The position numbers and the translations under genes were made by a program. The notes under the pieces were generated by a model. That model saw only the letters and a list, made by a program, of their open reading frames with translations, did not search any database and was not told where the DNA came from. A stretch of DNA of 64,000 nt, taken from assembly GCA_012934845.2 (NCBI GenBank), contig WNNJ02000574.1, positions 1 through 64,000 on the forward strand, read 5' to 3'. Of the stretch, positions 51,101 to 58,679 are shown one piece after another. Positions within the stretch are counted from its first letter, which is position 1, and each line of letters starts with the position of its first letter. Source of the stretch: Pomphorhynchus laevis. Its lineage: Eukaryota; Acanthocephala; Palaeacanthocephala; Echinorhynchida; Pomphorhynchidae.

Positions 51101-54100
51101 TAAGTTTTCCAATCTCGATAAAGGGGATGGTATGTGCTGAAGCCAACCCCTTTTCTTAGAAGCAGGTATATCGGCTTAAGGTATAGTCGCTTTGGCACAA
51201 CAGGCGACCAGAACGGTTGTCACTAAGTCCTCCATCACTTTGTATACTGATTCATCCCGTAAATCAATCGCTTGTATGATATCGTAATTTCCCGTGAGGC
51301 GGCAGCACTGGAAAAAGTAGCAGGCCTCGTTGTGGCATCCGGCTTTATGAAATTTCTTCTGTACAACTTAAAGTGGGTAAATTCCCGGCCCCAGTAAAGA
51401 TGGCTCCTTTCACAGTTAGAACATAATGAAGGGGAACCTAACACCTAATGCCTGGAATCGTTGCTTTATTCATTATATGTTTGGTACAATCGTAAATTTT
51501 CCATCTTATTACAGTTACAAATGTAAAAAATATGGATAACGCTAAGATTTTAAATGTAAGTTTAGCTGAAAATCTTTTTTGTAAAATTCGCGTCTTCATT
51601 GAATTTGCCATTTTTTGAAATTGTATATCGTAAGCTTAACTTCTTCAATTTGGTTATAGGCTAAATGTAACTGAGCGGATTTACGTTAATAAAAGAAATG
51701 TTTTTAATAAGATTTTTACAGAAAAGCTGATTTTTAAATATAACAGAAAAAATGTAAAGTTTGTGATGTAATAAATGATAATTGCAGTGTAAGTAATACG
51801 ACAAACAAATGTTTTTCTTGTAAATAGTTGATAATGATCCATTATTGTAAAATGATTATTGGAACTGGATCAAAGAAAAAAGGATTTTTTCTCTTTCCTT
51901 TGATCCAGCTCCAAAAATTCTTTACCAAATGTTTTTTATTAAATATTAATAATAATGGTAACTGCAAATAATAATGGTAACTCTTTCATCTAGGGCTATC
52001 TCATATCCATCATGTGCTCAAGATGAGCTCTCATGTTCGAAGATTGTAATCAGTCGTTTCAAAATTTAGATAACAAATCATTGTATTCGGAAACGTATTA
52101 TGCATCTCAGTGTATTCAATTGAAAGATTTTATATAAATTATATAAAGTTAAAATTTCAAATAAAAATTTGCCACTTAAGAGTTTAAATTTATTCTTTAT
52201 ATTATTGTGTTGATTTATATATTTTACTATTTTCTGCTTGATGTTATTTTTATAACAACCTAGTTTAAAATATGTATCTATTAAATTATTTAAATGATTT
52301 ATACGAAAGCCAATATCATTACATATTGTTGCAATTCTTAAAATTTCATTATTTAATGTATTATATTTTATATTATATGGTATGCATAAATACTAACGCA
52401 AAAATATGTTTCTTGTAAATTTAAATATGTCATCTTTACGATATAAATTAATAGTAGTTTTAGTTAATGTTAATTTGAATGTTCATATCTAGATATATAC
52501 CTTCTTTATCATTAATATTGGTTTTGTTAAGAATAAGGCTTTCTGGATAAATTTGTTCTCTTATTGAATAAAAATTATTAGAATTAATAATTATGCTACT
52601 ATTACCACCCATTGGAACACCTTTTACTTGTCTAAATATAGATGTCCCTACTTTTAAGTAATTTTGATTTTTTTTAAGATTCTATTAATTTAATTTTATC
52701 CTTTACATTTATATTTACTTAATGGTTTAATTTTTCCTGTATTTGCTGTAGCAATTAATTCTTATAGTTATGTATTATTATATACATATCTAACGATAAT
52801 AATGTATAATAATGTAAATTATTATACATTATTTTTCTAACGCTTTCTTAATGTCTGCTAAATCTAAATTTGTAAAAGGCGTACTCAAATCGTATTTATA
52901 TTTTGAAAATTTATTCTTTTTGTGTTCTAAAAATTATCTTGTTGAACTAACACTGAAATAGTGTTTTTTGGAATAAATAACACTTATACTGAAAAATAAT
53001 ATAAATAATTAGTAAAATATAATTTTACTAATTAAATTAAAATTAAATTAATACTGAAATAGTGTTTCTCTTTAGTGGAATAAATAGTGTTTTATCCCAG
53101 TATTAATTTCAAGTGTGTTTTGAAGTGTGTTCCAATTATCTTAAATATTTTATTCATATAAAGTCGCATAAATTCCTTAATAATTCTATTTTCCGATTTA
53201 GTGATATGAGAGGAAACAGTCCAATAAGTAAATGTAATCACAAAATCAATATGTCAAGATCAATTGTAAGCCAAAAAATTGTTTATTTGTTGAAATAATC
53301 AATTAATACTTGGCTCAAATTCTTTATTTTTCAGCTATCACATATATCTTTATCTGAACAAATCAAATCAGCTTACTGAGTCTACGTATTGTTATATAAT
53401 TATAAAATAAACAAAACATAATAATGCTAAATCAAAATTTAATAATTAAATGTAAATAAAAATAATAAATAAATGTTATACAAATATAATATTATAATAT
53501 TATACAAATAATATTACATCGTTATACAAATAATGATGTGATTTTGTAGTTAATATTTATTTGATCAAAAGTGGAAAATATAATATATTGTGTTATAACA
53601 GACGTTGTATCAGAATAAGAATTAGAGGTCATCAGAAGGAACTGCTATGCTATCAGGTTTCAGCCCCTAACTCCTCTACCCAACATAGCAGCGGGGCCAA
53701 ATACATGCTAATGATGTATTTCCTCTGTTTAAATCAGAGGAAAATTACAGAAGCAAATGACGTACATGTATTACGAGCGAACTGTATTTTTTAACCAATT
53801 AATGTTATAAATATAGTAAATTATGAAATGACGCTTTGTCTCTTTTTCCTAATAAATTTCTACTGATTTTTCAACAACGGGTGGAAACTAATTTTCAACA
53901 ATCATGTGATTAAATAATAAATAAAAATAATAAATAACAGACGTTGTATCAGAATAAGAATTAGAGGTCATCAGGAGGAACTGCTATGCTATCAAAATAT
54001 ATTAAAATAAATAATATTTCGTGTAATATAAGAAATATTACCAGAAAATATATCAGTATGATGTATATGCTGATTCATGGCTCAATATAAAACTATTGGA

Positions 54101-56259
54101 AAAAGTTGAAAATATAATATATTGTGTTATAATGTATGAAATTAGTAATAAATTAAATCAGCTAACTGAGTCTACGTATTTAATATAATTATAAAAATAT
54201 AATAATGCTAAATCAAAATTAAAAAATTAAATAAAAATAAATAAAAATAATAAAAAAATATAATAAACAAATATCATTGGTGTCACAAAAATGACACCAA
54301 TGATATTTTTCAATTCTTTTTTGATAGCAATTCTTTTATATATTCTTTTTATATATTACATGATATGGCAATTCTTAAAATCAAATCAGCTAACTGAGTC
54401 TACGTATTGTTATATAATTATAAAATAAAAAAAATAATAATGCTAAATCAAAATTTAATAATTAAATAATAAAATAAATAATTGTTATAAGATTTTTTAT
54501 AATTTAAATCAAGTTAAAATAAAAAATTGAAATTTAATATAAAAGTCAATTTTATGAATTGAGTTTATTAATAATAATTGACTGTATTGATATTAAATAA
54601 TATTTAACATTGACTATAATTAATATTATTAAATTTAATAACTTATATAATTAAATTTAATATTTAAATAATTTTGAAGAAATTATTTAAAAATTATATC
54701 TTTAGTTCAACTAATTTCTAAGCGATATGTTAAAATTATTAATAAGTAAAACGCTAAAAATATTTTTTGTGATTTTTTAAATAATAATGCTAAATCAAAA
54801 TTTAATAATTAAATAATAAAATTAATAATTGTTTTTAGATTTTCTATAATTTAAATTAAATTAAAATAAAAAATTGAAATTTAAAATAAAAGTCATTTTT
54901 ATGAATTGACTAATTAATAACAGACGTTGTATCAGAATACCCATCTACCTATGGATTGTAAATATAATAATATGAAAAAATCAATGTGTTCATAATTGAA
55001 AAATTTGAGAAAATAGTTATCTCAAAAAATAATTTTAATCATAACATTGTTTTAAACTTTTACTTTCTGTACTTTTTATATGCTATGAGGAATTGTCTAT
55101 CAATGAGGTATTTAACGATTAAAGTCGTAATATGTACTACACATTTTTATTTTTATTTTCTAAAACAATAAAATATCTCGTAATATGATTATCATCGGTT
55201 AAAAGTCGATTAATCGAATCAGCTAACTGAGTCTACGTATTTAATATAATTATAAAATAAACAAAACATAATAATGCTAAATCAAAATTTAATAATTAAA
55301 TAATAAAATTAATAATTGTTTTTAGATTTTCTATAATTTAAATCAAGTTAAAATAAAAAATTGAAATTTAAAATAAACGTCATTTTTATGAATTGACTAA
55401 TAAATAGCAGACGTTGTATCAGAATATAAATTAGAGGTCATCAGGAGGAACTGCTATGCTATCAGGTTTCGGACCCCAACTCATCTACCCAACATAGCAG
55501 CGGGGCCAAATACGTGCTAAGGACGTATTTCCTCTGATAAAACTATCTAGTATCTTATTCTAATACAAAGTATATTATTTATTATCCATCCATAAATTAT
55601 CAAAATTAAAGATTAGTTAAATCAAGATATTATATAAATTGAATCAAAATGTAAAGTGTTACGCGTTCTATAAAATTATAATTACCCTTTAATGATTCAC
55701 ATTAAATCCTATGTTTGTCATTCGATGTCTAAAATTCAATGTAAATGCATCCCTTACTATTATATTATATGTTTTATATTATTACAATTATTTATATGTT
55801 AATTATTTAATTATTAATTGCAAGATATAAAATATATCAATGATTATCTTCAATATTATAATTTCAATTTAATTTTGTCTACTTACAAATTTATTAATTA
55901 CTGTTTTATTTTATAAATTAAATCATTTATAACTTTATAAATTAAAAATGAGAATATATCATTAGTTAAATCCATAGATATACAAAAATTAATCGTAAGT
56001 GCTCAATTTTAACTTATTAATTTGAATCACCATATTTTATATTCTATCTACTTTATACAGATCAGATGTATAATATGCTGTGATTATGTTTGTGAATTAC
56101 TTTACATACCGCGTAATTTAAAACGTGAAAAGTTTTAAAGTTATTACAATAACGGAGAATGCATAATTAATATTTTTACACATTTAGGAATGTTCACATT
56201 ACGAGCTTATGTAATATTACAACAAAAAACTGTCCTTACAGCGGTGAAGAGCTTAAGCG
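33105..56259 (+). CDS. Leucine-rich-repeat gene, one repeat per exon (partial gene)
   Basis: A series of short exons, each preceded by a pyrimidine-AG acceptor and followed by a GT donor (mostly GTAAGT/GTAAGA/GTATGT). Each encodes one 22-29-residue leucine-rich repeat. Each starts with one base completing a codon and ends with two bases of a Leu/Met/Arg codon, so all introns are phase 2 and exons can be joined in any order. Clean exons: 33105, 34249, 34579, 34717, 34839, 35076, 38630, 44050, 44837, 45578, 45694 and 56188. Exons 35201 and 35334 have shifted frames, and 44163 lacks a clear donor. Typical core is L-x-x-L-[ND]-[LIM]-S-x-N-x-[IL]. Such phase-2 single-repeat exons are known from LGR-type receptors. 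No signal peptide, cysteine cap, transmembrane or 7TM part was found, so the ends lie outside or were missed. Two broken exons mean it may be a decaying gene; sequencing error is the alternative. Confidence 0.68.
34249..34320 (+). CDS. LRR exon, 72 nt
   Basis: Acceptor CTCTGTGTAG, donor GTAAGT. Reads NLSFNRIVTITKAQL...LKSL, a clear LRR core (LSFNRI). Confidence 0.7.
34579..34650 (+). CDS. LRR exon, 72 nt
   Basis: Acceptor TGTTTTTAG, donor GTATGT. Reads SLINVSGINNVIERM...SLSKL. Confidence 0.65.
34717..34791 (+). CDS. LRR exon, 75 nt
   Basis: Acceptor ATGTTTAG, donor GTAAGT. Reads DMSFNKIKEFSKL...TKLRIL. The intron before it is only 66 bases. Confidence 0.7.
34839..34925 (+). CDS. LRR exon, 87 nt
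   Basis: Acceptor ATTGTGTAG, donor GTAAGT. Reads NLSFNEIEYLKYV...ILEVL. Longest of the series (29 residues), with an insertion after the LRR core. Confidence 0.7.
35076..35144 (+). CDS. LRR exon, 69 nt
   Basis: Acceptor TTTTCTATAG, donor GTAAGT. Reads DLSNNKLNRLAMQWV...SLRVL, the most canonical repeat of the gene. Confidence 0.75.
35201..35282 (+). pseudogene. LRR exon with a shifted frame, 82 nt
   Basis: Acceptor CTTTCCACAG, donor GTAAGT. Starts in the expected frame (NCSYNQIRSFIF) and ends in another (GNGIQLSTL); the length is 1 modulo 3. One net single-base change after about base 40 explains both halves. Confidence 0.6.
35334..35400 (+). pseudogene. LRR exon with a shifted frame, 67 nt
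   Basis: Acceptor GTCATGCAG, donor GTAAGT. Starts NLANNQHLTF and ends in another frame LFNCLTGLTEM; the length is again 1 modulo 3. An internal CTTACAG makes an alternative acceptor possible. Confidence 0.5.
35401..36114. other. Intronic A+T-rich stretch
   Basis: No exon with the LRR phase pattern and no recognised repeat. Confidence 0.4.
36115..36392 (+). pseudogene. Glycerate 2-kinase (GLYCTK-type) pseudogene fragment
   Basis: Three motifs of the C-terminal half of glycerate kinase appear in the right order. TSGIGGRNQELARAF (family GGRNQELALA) is at 36115-36165. AGTDGIDDPTDAAAA (family GTDGIDGPTDAAGA) is at about 36214-36258. TGYRGTNVIDLF (family TG-x-TGTNV-x-D) is at about 36358-36392. 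They lie in different frames with stops between them and within ~280 bp. There are no introns and no N-terminal half. The compact layout suggests a decayed retrocopy lying in an intron of the LRR gene. The enzyme phosphorylates D-glycerate; this copy cannot. Confidence 0.78.
36393..36924. other. Intronic stretch, possible weak coding remnants
   Basis: A 30-codon frame at about 36662-36755 (MSREKASEMQISKIEK...) is noted but not recognised. Otherwise nothing seen. Confidence 0.3.
36925..37086 (+). pseudogene. Unrecognised coding remnant
   Basis: An open 53-codon stretch without a start: LEINVPVGQFVGLSYIVVPQ...FIKLNELLTVDRSLFKPG. Its composition is more protein-like than its surroundings, but I cannot place it in a family. 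It could be another retrocopy fragment or chance. Confidence 0.25.
37087..38107. other. Intronic stretch
   Basis: A weak LRR-like piece follows an acceptor at 37171 (DLSETKSLSDSLLKIL) but has no donor in the right phase. A 69-codon frame at 37363-37572 is not recognised. No other feature. Confidence 0.35.
38108..38254. mobile_element. 147-bp MITE
   Basis: Nearly the whole element is an imperfect inverted repeat. Tips are TGGATCAAAA and TTTTGATCCA. The inner arms CTATGTTAGCAT (38151-38162) and ATGCTAACATAG (38201-38212) enclose a 38-base A/T-rich loop. No coding capacity. The hairpins near the LicD genes share its tips. A target-site duplication could not be settled by eye. Confidence 0.78.
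38630..38698 (+). CDS. LRR exon, 69 nt
   Basis: Acceptor TTAATTTAG, donor GTTAGT. Reads YLNRITLWEYVRF...NPEYEM in the series' phase. The CKDNP piece resembles part of an LRR C-terminal cap, but the exon keeps the repeat length. Confidence 0.55.
39180..40107 (-). pseudogene. LINE copy A ORF2: reverse transcriptase and C-terminus
   Basis: The RT palm begins with AVAVFLDFSAAFDRI (catalytic Asp of motif A) near 40070. ITGVPQ (motif B region) lies near 39900. The frame then changes to 39180-39851, which carries VVYADDTTALFSG (catalytic YADD) and SRFFLRLKDQLPRSN, thumb and C-terminal residues down to the stop. The catalytic residues are all present, but two frames are needed, so this copy cannot make one continuous protein. 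Confidence 0.88.
40104..40946 (-). pseudogene. LINE copy A ORF2: linker between endonuclease and RT
   Basis: A 280-codon frame with FQAAIQRFPRI near its start and DLRPISIQNSLISIYEKALA (RT domain 0/1 region) near its end. It shifts out of frame at about 40160, just before the RT palm. Homologous pieces occur in copies B (19127-19438) and C (13390-13730). Confidence 0.85.
40959..41062. repeat. Nested perfect inverted repeats inside LINE ORF2
   Basis: Arms 40959-40973 / 40981-40995 (15 bp, AAAGTGGAATCTTCT and its reverse complement, 7-base gap) are followed by arms 41006-41029 / 41039-41062 (24 bp, perfect, 9-base gap). The related copy B has ordinary coding sequence here (about 18990-19100), so this block replaced it. 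Confidence 0.9.
41185..41637 (-). pseudogene. LINE copy A ORF2: AP-endonuclease domain (N-terminal half)
   Basis: 150 codons from an ATG. LNILQWNSGG (N-terminal strand with the metal-binding Asn) is followed by VIVLQETRSI (catalytic Glu), LANVYIRPG and MVLGDFNDR (the GDFN box). The domain then stops and its distal part, including the final SDH box, is disrupted by the palindromic block. The start ATG is 34 bases downstream of the ORF1 stop, so ORF2 would depend on reinitiation. Confidence 0.88.
41671..42858 (-). CDS. LINE copy A ORF1 (zinc-knuckle nucleic-acid-binding protein)
   Basis: Intact 395-codon frame. The first ~190 residues have the predicted RNA-recognition-like part typical of these ORF1 proteins (PIQKLHNLAFITSSKPVEKH, RVSFATHDL). 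Three Cys-His knuckles follow at about residues 208-260: CNCCHKWGHWASTC (C-x2-C-x4-H-x4-C), a shorter CGVC group, and CNNCGGDHPAWSRRC (C-x2-C-x3-H-x6-C). The last spacing is usual for Jockey-related ORF1. The protein would coat the element RNA. The C-terminal third is polar and low in complexity. Confidence 0.9.
   Translation of the reverse strand: MFPGNNGLTLDCNKEVNVLSIVNSGSTEQVSDFSIVDSEKGELPPIQKLHNLAFITSSKPVEKHHLFNIFLRNFVLDYPGRVVFNNLKILTNSIRVSFATHDLMRAYQKYFENFLSQLGTLDLKPIQATLKMNNFLSFLESADLEQLKKIFKLSSVRPLRSKSGEALPVAFATCDIDNGHILCSNSLNPFMGYNIRFTLIESNSWTFPHCNCCHKWGHWASTCKEEKRCGVCSNTMCSSLLSDDRCVVNPHCNNCGGDHPAWSRRCRLFKEYRNRHISASPSNKTFSKITSDSNTIDRMSNKDILYLLDTTKKTILSQIQQMMAPMLGAFLAAPSIPAAADIPKSKKRGASARTVPPIKIGKLLYGLGDEDIAQGGLTHDRASGGKINPPTPGSV
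42961..44049. other. Intronic stretch
   Basis: No LRR exon or recognised element. A run GATGTTAACTCTG...GATGTTAACTCTGTTAACATCG near 43575-43612 forms a small tandem/inverted repeat. Confidence 0.4.
44050..44115 (+). CDS. LRR exon, 66 nt
   Basis: Acceptor TTTTTATAG, donor GTAAGT. Reads YISGNHIQNVKAV...LTSVL. Confidence 0.68.
44163..44285 (+). CDS. Probable LRR exon, 3' end unclear
   Basis: Acceptor CATGTACTAG, frame DISHNLLEDLGSDCKDI..., LRR-like at the start and 47 bases after the previous exon. It runs to a stop without a donor in phase 2, so it is either a broken exon or a terminal exon of a short isoform. The end given is the approximate stop. Confidence 0.42.
44837..44908 (+). CDS. LRR exon, 72 nt
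   Basis: Acceptor TTTCTCTAG, donor GTAAGT. Reads TASSNMIDIIDKSFSEI...LEEL, a canonical repeat. Confidence 0.72.
45578..45649 (+). CDS. LRR exon, 72 nt
   Basis: Acceptor TTTTAAAG, donor GTATAA (weak). Reads NLSNMPLKNIQRYGI...LRKL. Confidence 0.65.
45694..45762 (+). CDS. LRR exon, 69 nt
   Basis: Acceptor TGTTTCATAG, donor GTAAGA. Reads LLTNSELHGIHIDISSQ...ALLM. It lies 44 bases after the previous exon, which is a very short intron. Confidence 0.63.
46147..46168. repeat. Short palindrome at the inner P2 breakpoint
   Basis: GATCAAAAG (46147-46155) and CTTTTGATC (46160-46168) flank four bases. P2 homology ends inside it, at about 46158. Confidence 0.8.
46158..46912 (-). mobile_element. Jockey/I-like LINE copy B, ORF1 start (P2 right copy)
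   Basis: Same as 16830-17582: ORF1 N-terminal part in two frames (46361-46873 and 46158-46455), ending after the first zinc knuckle at the P2 edge. Confidence 0.8.
46913..47351. other. Non-coding interval (mirror of 16388-16829)
   Basis: Contains the TTAATTGCTTCGCACTGAG segment (about 47280-47345) joined to the RTE-like LINE. No gene seen. Confidence 0.5.
47352..48594 (+). mobile_element. RTE-like LINE, 5'-truncated RT and C-terminus (right copy)
   Basis: It starts at NYRPIRLISHTLKILEYV (RT domain 0/1). The palm follows: IYCAFLDLEKEFDRVLHEV (motif A, catalytic Asp), ITVGVHQGSTLSPLLF (motif B) and TILYADDVMLASV (motif C, YADD). The thumb has FGLRLNVRKTEYL. The C-terminal frame (48088-48594) has PVVLYGAECWAI, LQWYGHVIRAS and RRPKLRWMDVIRHDL, characteristic of RTE-clade elements. 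One stop near 47444, one near 48000 and one near 48088 separate it into three open pieces. No endonuclease is present. The 3' end is a short AAAGAAAAAGAAAG tail. It is inserted next to the 3' region of LINE copy C. Confidence 0.9.
48869..51453 (-). mobile_element. Jockey/I-like LINE copy C (P2 right copy)
   Basis: Mirror of 12286-14870, with the same YANE active-site change and the same join to the LicD fragment. Small differences change local frames, for example at about 49320-49380. Confidence 0.82.
51454..51611 (-). pseudogene. LicD-family gene, 5' fragment (P2 right)
   Basis: Third copy of the 53-codon fragment; same breakpoint at GCAACGATTCC. Confidence 0.83.
52235..53000 (-). mobile_element. 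Penelope-like element, RT fragment
   Basis: Minus-strand reading from high to low coordinates: INFQNINT...FTNLDLADIKKALE (about 52850-52950), then FRQVKGVPMGGNSS (RT motif in the GIPMG style of Penelope-like RTs, about 52590-52635). After this come PESLILNKTNINDKEGIYLD and LNNEILRIATICNDIGFRIN (about 52300-52380), the usual ending of the Penelope RT before its endonuclease. It has several frame breaks. The endonuclease is missing; the one at 61.3 kb is a separate copy because it lies upstream in element orientation. Confidence 0.75.
53367..53745 (+). repeat. R320 dispersed repeat
   Basis: It begins ATCAGCTTACTGAGTCTACG and ends TTTCCTCTG. The P3 helix reads ATACAT / ATGTAT, against ATACGT / ACGTAT in the 55.2 kb copy: a compensatory change. 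A ~60-bp A/T-rich insertion lies in the middle. Confidence 0.75.
53746..54150. other. Partial R320 piece and filler
   Basis: 53935-53995 repeats ACAGACGTTGTATCAGAATA...GCTATGCTATC without the final helices. The rest is A+T-rich and without genes. Confidence 0.5.
54155..54245 (+). repeat. R320 head fragment
   Basis: TCAGCTAACTGAGTCTACG and the following A/T-rich segment only. A perfect 13-bp palindrome, ATTGGTGTCA..TGACACCAAT, follows at about 54278-54303. Confidence 0.6.
54381..54940 (+). repeat. R320 copies, two incomplete units
   Basis: The unit starting at 54381 loses its tail. A second A/T-rich unit (54781-54940) runs to ACAGACGTTGTATCAGAATA and then breaks off. Confidence 0.55.
55218..55538 (+). 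repeat. R320 dispersed repeat, reference copy
   Basis: About 320 bp. The head is ATCAGCTAACTGAGTCTACG; the middle is A/T-rich (TAATAATGCTAAATCAAAAT...). The tail from about 55395 has helices P1 (55440-55450 with 55529-55538), P2 (CTGCTATG 55451-55458 with CATAGCAG 55493-55500) and P3 (ATACGT 55510-55515 with ACGTAT 55523-55528). P3 abuts P1 directly. The P2 loop contains a GGTTTCGG-ACCCC piece that can pair with the GGGG right after P2, a possible pseudoknot. No protein is coded. Terminal inverted repeats of DNA-transposon type are not evident, so SINE-like or other non-autonomous origin is open. Confidence 0.78.
55539..56187. other. Non-coding A+T-rich stretch
   Basis: Nothing recognised between the R320 copy and the last LRR exon. 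Confidence 0.45.
56188..56259 (+). CDS. LRR exon, 72 nt
   Basis: Acceptor ACACATTTAG, donor GTATGT. Reads NVHITSLCNITTKNC...GEELKR with the series' length and phase, though its sequence is less canonical. It lies 10.4 kb after exon 45694 because the P2 arm and R320 copies intervene. Confidence 0.5.
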
Positions 56260-56900
56260 GTATGTTATGATTATGTTAGCTAAAACCCCAAATATATTTT
56301 AATAAAATAATCATATTTCTTAATATATATGCACAGATTGGTGGTTAATCTAGAATTGTAAAAAAAGTGTAGTTTTAGTTGATTTATTTTACTGAATAAT
56401 TGACTTTTTAAAACGGTTTTTATTCTTTTGCTTTGCATTATAACATTGTAGTACAAGCTTAACGATAATGTTTGAAATTTTTTAAATTAGGCACTCGTGA
56501 GTTTATTGCACCTTTCTTATTTGACTCGGAAACTGCAATTTAGTCAGAACATGACTTTAGACAACTGATATTTAATACATTTTTCATTTGAGGTTTGTAA
56601 TTATTTAGGAAATTCCGAAGAAAAGCATATTTGTTTTATTAACCATTTCTCAAAATAAACCGGATTATCGAGATTATATGTCATTATTTACCAACTTTTT
56701 GAACAATTGAATTTTTAAATAAGAATTTTTTATCCGTGTTCAGTTCGCTTTTTGCATTGATAAGCATAAGATAATCTAGTATACCATCTAATATATTAAT
56801 TTTATATAACAATGTTAGATGTTATACACTTTTAAATATAAAATTTATAACCAATTATAAATATAATATATACTTGAATAGCATAGCATTGTATAATTAG

Positions 56901-57110
56901 ATCATATAACTGAGTCTACGCATTTTATACGATATATAAATAAGAATATATAGATAATAAATAATTATAGAAGATTTTATACAATTTATATTTATATAAA
57001 GTTAAAATTTAAAATTGAAATTTAAAATAAATATCAATTTCTATGAATTGACTAATAAATATCGGACGATGCATAAGAAACATGATTAGATGTTATCAGG
57101 AGTATCTAAA
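56901..57110 (+). repeat. R320 copy, tail degraded
   Basis: ATCATATAACTGAGTCTACG head, then the A/T-rich part down to GATGTTATCAGG; the P2/P3 helices are gone. Confidence 0.6.
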
Positions 57111-57300
57111 ATGTTTGCTATCGCAAATAAATCTTCAAAGCCGTTACAAATGCAGCATTAACGAAAATATCTAAGACAAATAATTTTATTAATTATCCTT
57201 AAATTTTGTAAGATCTGTATATATATCATTATTAATTTTATCATTCCTTTTACGACCGCTTGTTATTTTCATTTTCTTTTTAATTTCAACAAATACATAA

Positions 57301-57510
57301 TCAGATCAGATAACTGAGTCTACGTAGAATATAATTTATATTTATTTTAAATTGAAATTTAAAATTGAAAATAAAAATCAATTTTTATGAATTGACTATT
57401 AAATAACAAACGATGTATAAGAATAAAGAATATAAGTTATTAGGATTAACGGCTATGCTATCAGGTTTCGACCCCTATTTCTCGGCCCAACATACCAACA
57501 GAGCCCAATA
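57301..57510 (+). repeat. R320 copy, shortened
   Basis: TCAGATAACTGAGTCTACG head and a tail reaching GCTATGCTATCAGGTTTCGA...CCCAACATACCA; the middle is deleted. Confidence 0.62.
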
Positions 57511-57924
57511 ATAATGAATAATAAAATATATAAGATTATTAACATTATTATTATGTTATATAAGATTTAATTTAAAGTAAGCAGTCCAATACTTTTGATA
57601 AGTTAGCACCACGTTGCCAATGAGTTTTAATCTGAGATCAGATCTTCGGAAATCAAAGAACAGTTTACGAATATAAATTTTATGATCAACGTAATCAACG
57701 CAATAATTAATAATAAATAATAAACAATAATTAATAATGAAAATTTTAATTCACAATAAAAGTCAATTTTTATGATTTTACTAATATATAACGGATATAT
57801 AACGTATTTATTATTATTTATAAATCAAAAATAATGCTAATAATTTTGAATAATTTAAATAATTGATAAATAATTATAAATTATAAATAATTATATAATA
57901 TTTTTACAATTTATATTTATAAGT

Positions 57925-58088
57925 AAAAATAAAAGTCAATTTTTATCAATTGCCTATTAGATAACATACGATGCTTCTAAATAAGAATTAGAGGTCATCA
58001 GGAGGAACTGCTATGTTATCAGGTTTCGACCCCTATTCCTCGACCCAACATGGCAGCGAGGCCAAATACATGCTAATGGCGTAAAGGC
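57925..58088 (+). repeat. R320 copy, tail only
   Basis: The tail keeps P1 5' strand and P2 (CTGCTATG with CATGGCAG, a wobble) and most of P3. Confidence 0.65.
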
Positions 58089-58413
58089 ACTCCTTGTCGT
58101 CAAAGTTGAATTAAAAAATGATAAGTTAAACATTGAATGATTAAGTAGAAGTGAGCATTGAAAAATACAATGTGGATAATTTTTTGATAGCAGTGAAAAC
58201 GAATAACTTATTTTTAAAAAGAATGTCTTATCCCATATGTAATTTTAATTTCTGATAATATCGATTGATAGTCATCAAAACATTTAATACATTTGTTTTG
58301 CTTGCTGTTTGAATTATTTATAAATTAATTATTAATGAATTGCTATTATTTTATTAATATTATTATATCAAATAATCATATGATATTATTATCATAATAA
58401 TTATTATCTAATC

Positions 58414-58502
58414 AGATTTTGGCAACTATTCCTCGACCTAACATTGCAGCGGGTCAAATACGCGCTAATGACGTATTTCCTCTGATGAAATTTGATTATT
58501 TA
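58414..58502 (+). repeat. R320 copy, last 90 bp
   Basis: Ends ACGTATTTCCTCTGATGAAA followed by TTTGATTATTTA, as at 5813-5830. Confidence 0.62.
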
Positions 58503-58679
58503 ATGTACATTATTCTAATTCGAAGCACCATAAAATGCTTTTACCCTTAATAGCTTAAATAAATTTTAAATAATATTTTGTTGGTTTATACTTCTCCAAA
58601 ATATTATTAAAAGATATTATTATTCTATATTATTATTAAACCACTAGACCTTACAGATCGTGAGTTACAACATCAATAA

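Larger units (their letters stand above)
46158..52126. repeat. P2 inverted repeat, right arm
   Basis: Reverse complement of 11613-17582. It sits in the intron between LRR exons 45694 and 56188. Both ends are sharp. Just past the outer end (52178-52240) a repeat from the LicD-side flank (like 24822-24885) reappears. Confidence 0.93.

Noticed and set aside
53660-53690. tRNA B-box-like GGTTTCGACCCC in R320 tails, suggesting a tRNA-derived SINE
   Set aside because: No convincing A box at the right distance and no cloverleaf; several copies lose the motif. SINE origin remains open but unsupported.
55440-55560. Hammerhead ribozyme in the R320 tail (CTGATGA on the plus strand near some copies; CGAAAC and CTGATGA on the minus strand)
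   Set aside because: The core pieces are in the wrong order or lack a stem II between CTGATGA and GAAA, and CTGATGA is itself part of helix P1. No canonical hammerhead fold fits.
56588-56710. Possible exon after ATTTAG (IPKKSIFVLLTISQN...)
   Set aside because: Runs to a stop without a donor and is not in the LRR phase.
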